The notes under the pieces: model-generated
Databases searched by the model: none
Told to the model about the DNA's origin: nothing
What the model saw: the letters and a program-made list of their open reading frames with translations, nothing else
In this document: positions 31,695 through 33,881 of the stretch, piece by piece
Layout: each line of letters opens with the position of its first letter
How positions within the stretch are numbered: position 1 is the stretch's first letter
Assembly (NCBI GenBank): GCA_019400425.1
Contig: JAFREE010000208.1
Location: forward strand, 1 to 33,881
Source: Hymenochaete sp. R1
Lineage: Eukaryota > Basidiomycota > Agaricomycetes > Hymenochaetales > Hymenochaetaceae
Reading direction: 5' to 3'
Length of the DNA stretch: 33,881 bases
Translations under genes and position numbers: made by a program

Positions 31695-32462
31695 GCCGCC
31701 TTTATTTTGAACCGAAACATTCCTCGCGCAACAAACTCGTTTTCTTTTCTAGTTGAAAACGACTGCGCTTTGTTGAGTTTATTGCCAGACAGCGCCAAAA
31801 TACCAGACGTTGCTGCTAGTGTACTTTATTTCACTAGTTAGGAAACAAATAACCATTGCTTTTGACGGACAAGTGGATGCAGTTACCGCATGGATATTGG
31901 ATGTCTCGTATCCGATGTTGTAAACCAAATTAGCTCATTGCATTGAAATTTGTACTAATTAACATATCTTTACAATTTTAGCATATTGAATCATGCTCAG
32001 ATCCTTAATTGTAAAGCACCTTATAAACAAAAATCCCTCAAGTAAAATGTGCATTTATCCTTTTTTTGCGTTGAGCATTATCGTGCTTGGATATCCGATC
32101 CGAGTCTCCATTGGCGTCAGTGCTGTCGATACGAGAAGTCACAATATGCTGCTTTCTAAACTTTTCCAGAAGGGAGAGTCTTAGAATTGTAAGCTCGCAG
32201 TCTGTACATCCCATTCGAGCTGTTGTTTTGAGGCATAAGCCGTCGTCTTTCCTTCGTCCAGTTTAGTATGGCCCGCTCAGTTGCAGTTCCCTCACTCCAC
32301 TTCGCCTCATCGCTTCATTTTATGTATTTATATATGCATGTACATTAGATAATATATATATATATATGTTGTGCGCCTAATAGACCGCAATACACGTACC
32401 GAAAGGATTGCGAAGAGTTGTACTCATTCCTCCATCCGAAGAACGGTACTGTACACGAACAC
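31695..32462. other. Convergent 3' flanks, AT-rich, no gene seen
   Basis: About 770 bases between F-box copy B and the kinase gene, which face each other. The open frame at 31993-32184 is short and unsupported. The stretch is richer in A and T than its neighbours and holds a dinucleotide repeat near 32352. Confidence 0.45.
32352..32367. repeat. AT dinucleotide microsatellite
   Basis: Eight perfect AT units in the spacer between convergent genes. Confidence 0.9.
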
Positions 32463-33881
32463 CTAGTCTGAATTTCCTCTTGCGCCATTGCTATCATCGA
32501 GACGAGACTCGACGTTTTGCATTCTACTGTGACCCAACAATGTGCGTCTACTTTCCCCAGAATTCCTAGATCTGTGCGAGGAGCCTTTTGACGCCCGTCG
32601 AAGTGTTCGTGGCGACCAAGCCTTCGGTTCGGGAGGGGTGTAGTTTGTAAGCATAGCTTTCTCTTTCCTATGTTCGGTAATGAACTGGAGATTAAACGAG
32701 CGTCAGTGTAACACGTAATGTATTATGAGAATGAAGCGTCTTACGCTAGAGCTGAGAAGAGTACTCGCGCTAGGCCGGTTCTTGTGATAAAAATAAGGCG
32801 AAAAATGAAGTGCATCACCCAAGAAATCCAGGACTTCAGCATACTCTGCCTGAGGTTAATAACGGTTAAAGTTACATTCGGGAACAGATAAGACGGACCA
32901 TCTCCGATTTCTTCCAACGGTCGATCTAAATGATGCCATTCTATTTCATACCAATCGTCGCATTGCAGGGATTGCCATTCTAGCAGAACATGGCGTTTGG
33001 TATATACTACTTTGACCATGGTCTTTATTCCTGGCTTTCTAACAATGCGACCGAGGGTTTTTCTAGTTGCCTCGGGCTGTGGATTGATCATATCGATGAC
33101 CTCTACATCTTTGCGGTCCGCGTACATGTCTTCATTCTTCTCATCGATGACCACGGCCTCGCTTGGGTCAAACCAGTTTAAAATCACCTTCTTGCCTTCC
33201 TCTAGATAACATTAACGTGTATAAGAAAGTGTGAAGCGAGATACGAGGGGAAGATTCGTACTCTCTTTGCATAAATCGTACAAGTCACCGTGTGGTGTTT
33301 TCTGGGAAAGCATTTGGAAGATAGTGGCGCTGTGAAGTAAGCGTCAGAACAGAGGGCAATATGCATGCACAGGAAGCCATTACCCTAGGCTATAAACATC
33401 TGATTTGTGATCCGGTGCACGAAACCAGACCTCGGGACCCCAATACAAAGCACTACCTATTTCTTTAAACTCTTCTGCATCCTCGTTATATACGTGCGAA
33501 AAGTCCGAGCTGCGTTGATTAGGTATGTCATGTCCAATAAATTCATTTCTCAAACTTACAGGCCAAAATCCGTGAGCTTCAAAACAACCGCGCCTTCGTT
33601 GTCAATATTGACGACAATATTTCCAGGCCTATGGAAGCATAAAAATAAGACAAATGTTATGACGAAACTATTAAAACTCACTTTACATCTGCATGGACAA
33701 TTTTATTCTTTTCCAGAAATACCAAACCGTGAAGCATCTGTCTGTCATGGCAATCAGAACATCAATCGAAATCGAAGGGAAACACTTGTAGGAACAACTA
33801 CCTAGCGCACACGCTCAGCTGCACCAATGAAAACTTGTACTTCTTCGCAATCAGTGCCTTCAAGTCTCCATGATTTGAATA
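32463..33881 (-). CDS. Protein kinase, C-terminal part (gene runs off the window)
   Basis: Minus-strand exons 33881-33802, 33741-33682, 33628-33560, 33509-33384, 33329-33262, 33201-about 32876, about 32849-32745 and 32684-32463 read in phase as the second half of a Ser/Thr-type kinase, about 342-351 residues here. Marks are HGDLKALI, QMLHGLVFLEKNKIVHADVK with the catalytic Asp, PGNIVVN, TDFGL (Mg-binding DFG), GSALYWGPEVWF (GPE in place of the usual APE), HKSDVYSLGATIFQMLS and NRPSASTLLSS. The catalytic loop has HAD instead of HRD. A region of about 110 residues without kinase marks (WFDPSEAVVIDEKNEDMY to EWHHLDRPLEEIGD) is inserted before NRPSAS. The tail is basic and Ser-rich. The glycine loop and ATP-binding Lys lie beyond the window. 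The intron near 32850-32898 is uncertain; see findings. Confidence 0.85.

Noticed and set aside
31993..32184. 63-residue frame between convergent genes
   Set aside because: Short, in AT-rich sequence, without domain or splice support.

Overview
The window reads as nuclear DNA of a basidiomycete fungus, most likely an Agaricomycete. Genes are broken by many short GT-AG introns, mostly 46-95 nt. The gene content is typical of that group: fungal isocitrate lyase, ALG7, COQ5, FCF2, EAF6, expanded F-box families and a vacuolar PFF1-type peptidase remnant. No tRNA, rRNA, CRISPR or bacterial-style operon is visible. All assignments come from reading the sequence and recognising families; no search was run.

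Left part (1-12,600) is accessory and decayed. It holds the 5' part of an acidic disordered protein gene (1-1137, minus). It then has a mosaic pseudogene on the minus strand (about 2214-5000) in which an N-terminal piece of the TOR kinase, a membrane-protease (PFF1, M28 family) piece with stops and a frameshift, and a second TOR HEAT-repeat piece follow each other. After these come a tiny three-exon gene candidate (6130-6390), a nuclear-looking Ser-rich coiled-coil protein (7078-8807), a cytochrome P450 remnant without heme-binding loop (9672-10948), a 37-bp tandem duplication and an 11-bp minisatellite beside an AT-rich stretch.

Middle part (12,600-27,100) is mainly intact and gene-dense: peroxisomal isocitrate lyase (glyoxylate cycle, ends in SKL); two tandem copies of an unrecognised coiled-coil family (14807-15475 and 16629-17315); ALG7 (first step of N-glycan precursor synthesis); COQ5 (ubiquinone methyltransferase); an unrecognised 200-residue protein; FCF2 (18S rRNA processing); an F-box protein; and EAF6 (NuA4 histone acetyltransferase subunit). 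These are independent housekeeping genes rather than one pathway.

Right part (27,600-33,881) has two tandem F-box paralogs with the same intron position and the same C-terminal coiled coil, then the 3' part of a protein kinase gene on the minus strand that runs off the window. The most unusual items are the TOR-PFF1-TOR mosaic, the duplicated coiled-coil family, the F-box pair, and two places where the best reading frame calls for introns of 26-28 nt, about half the usual size here.
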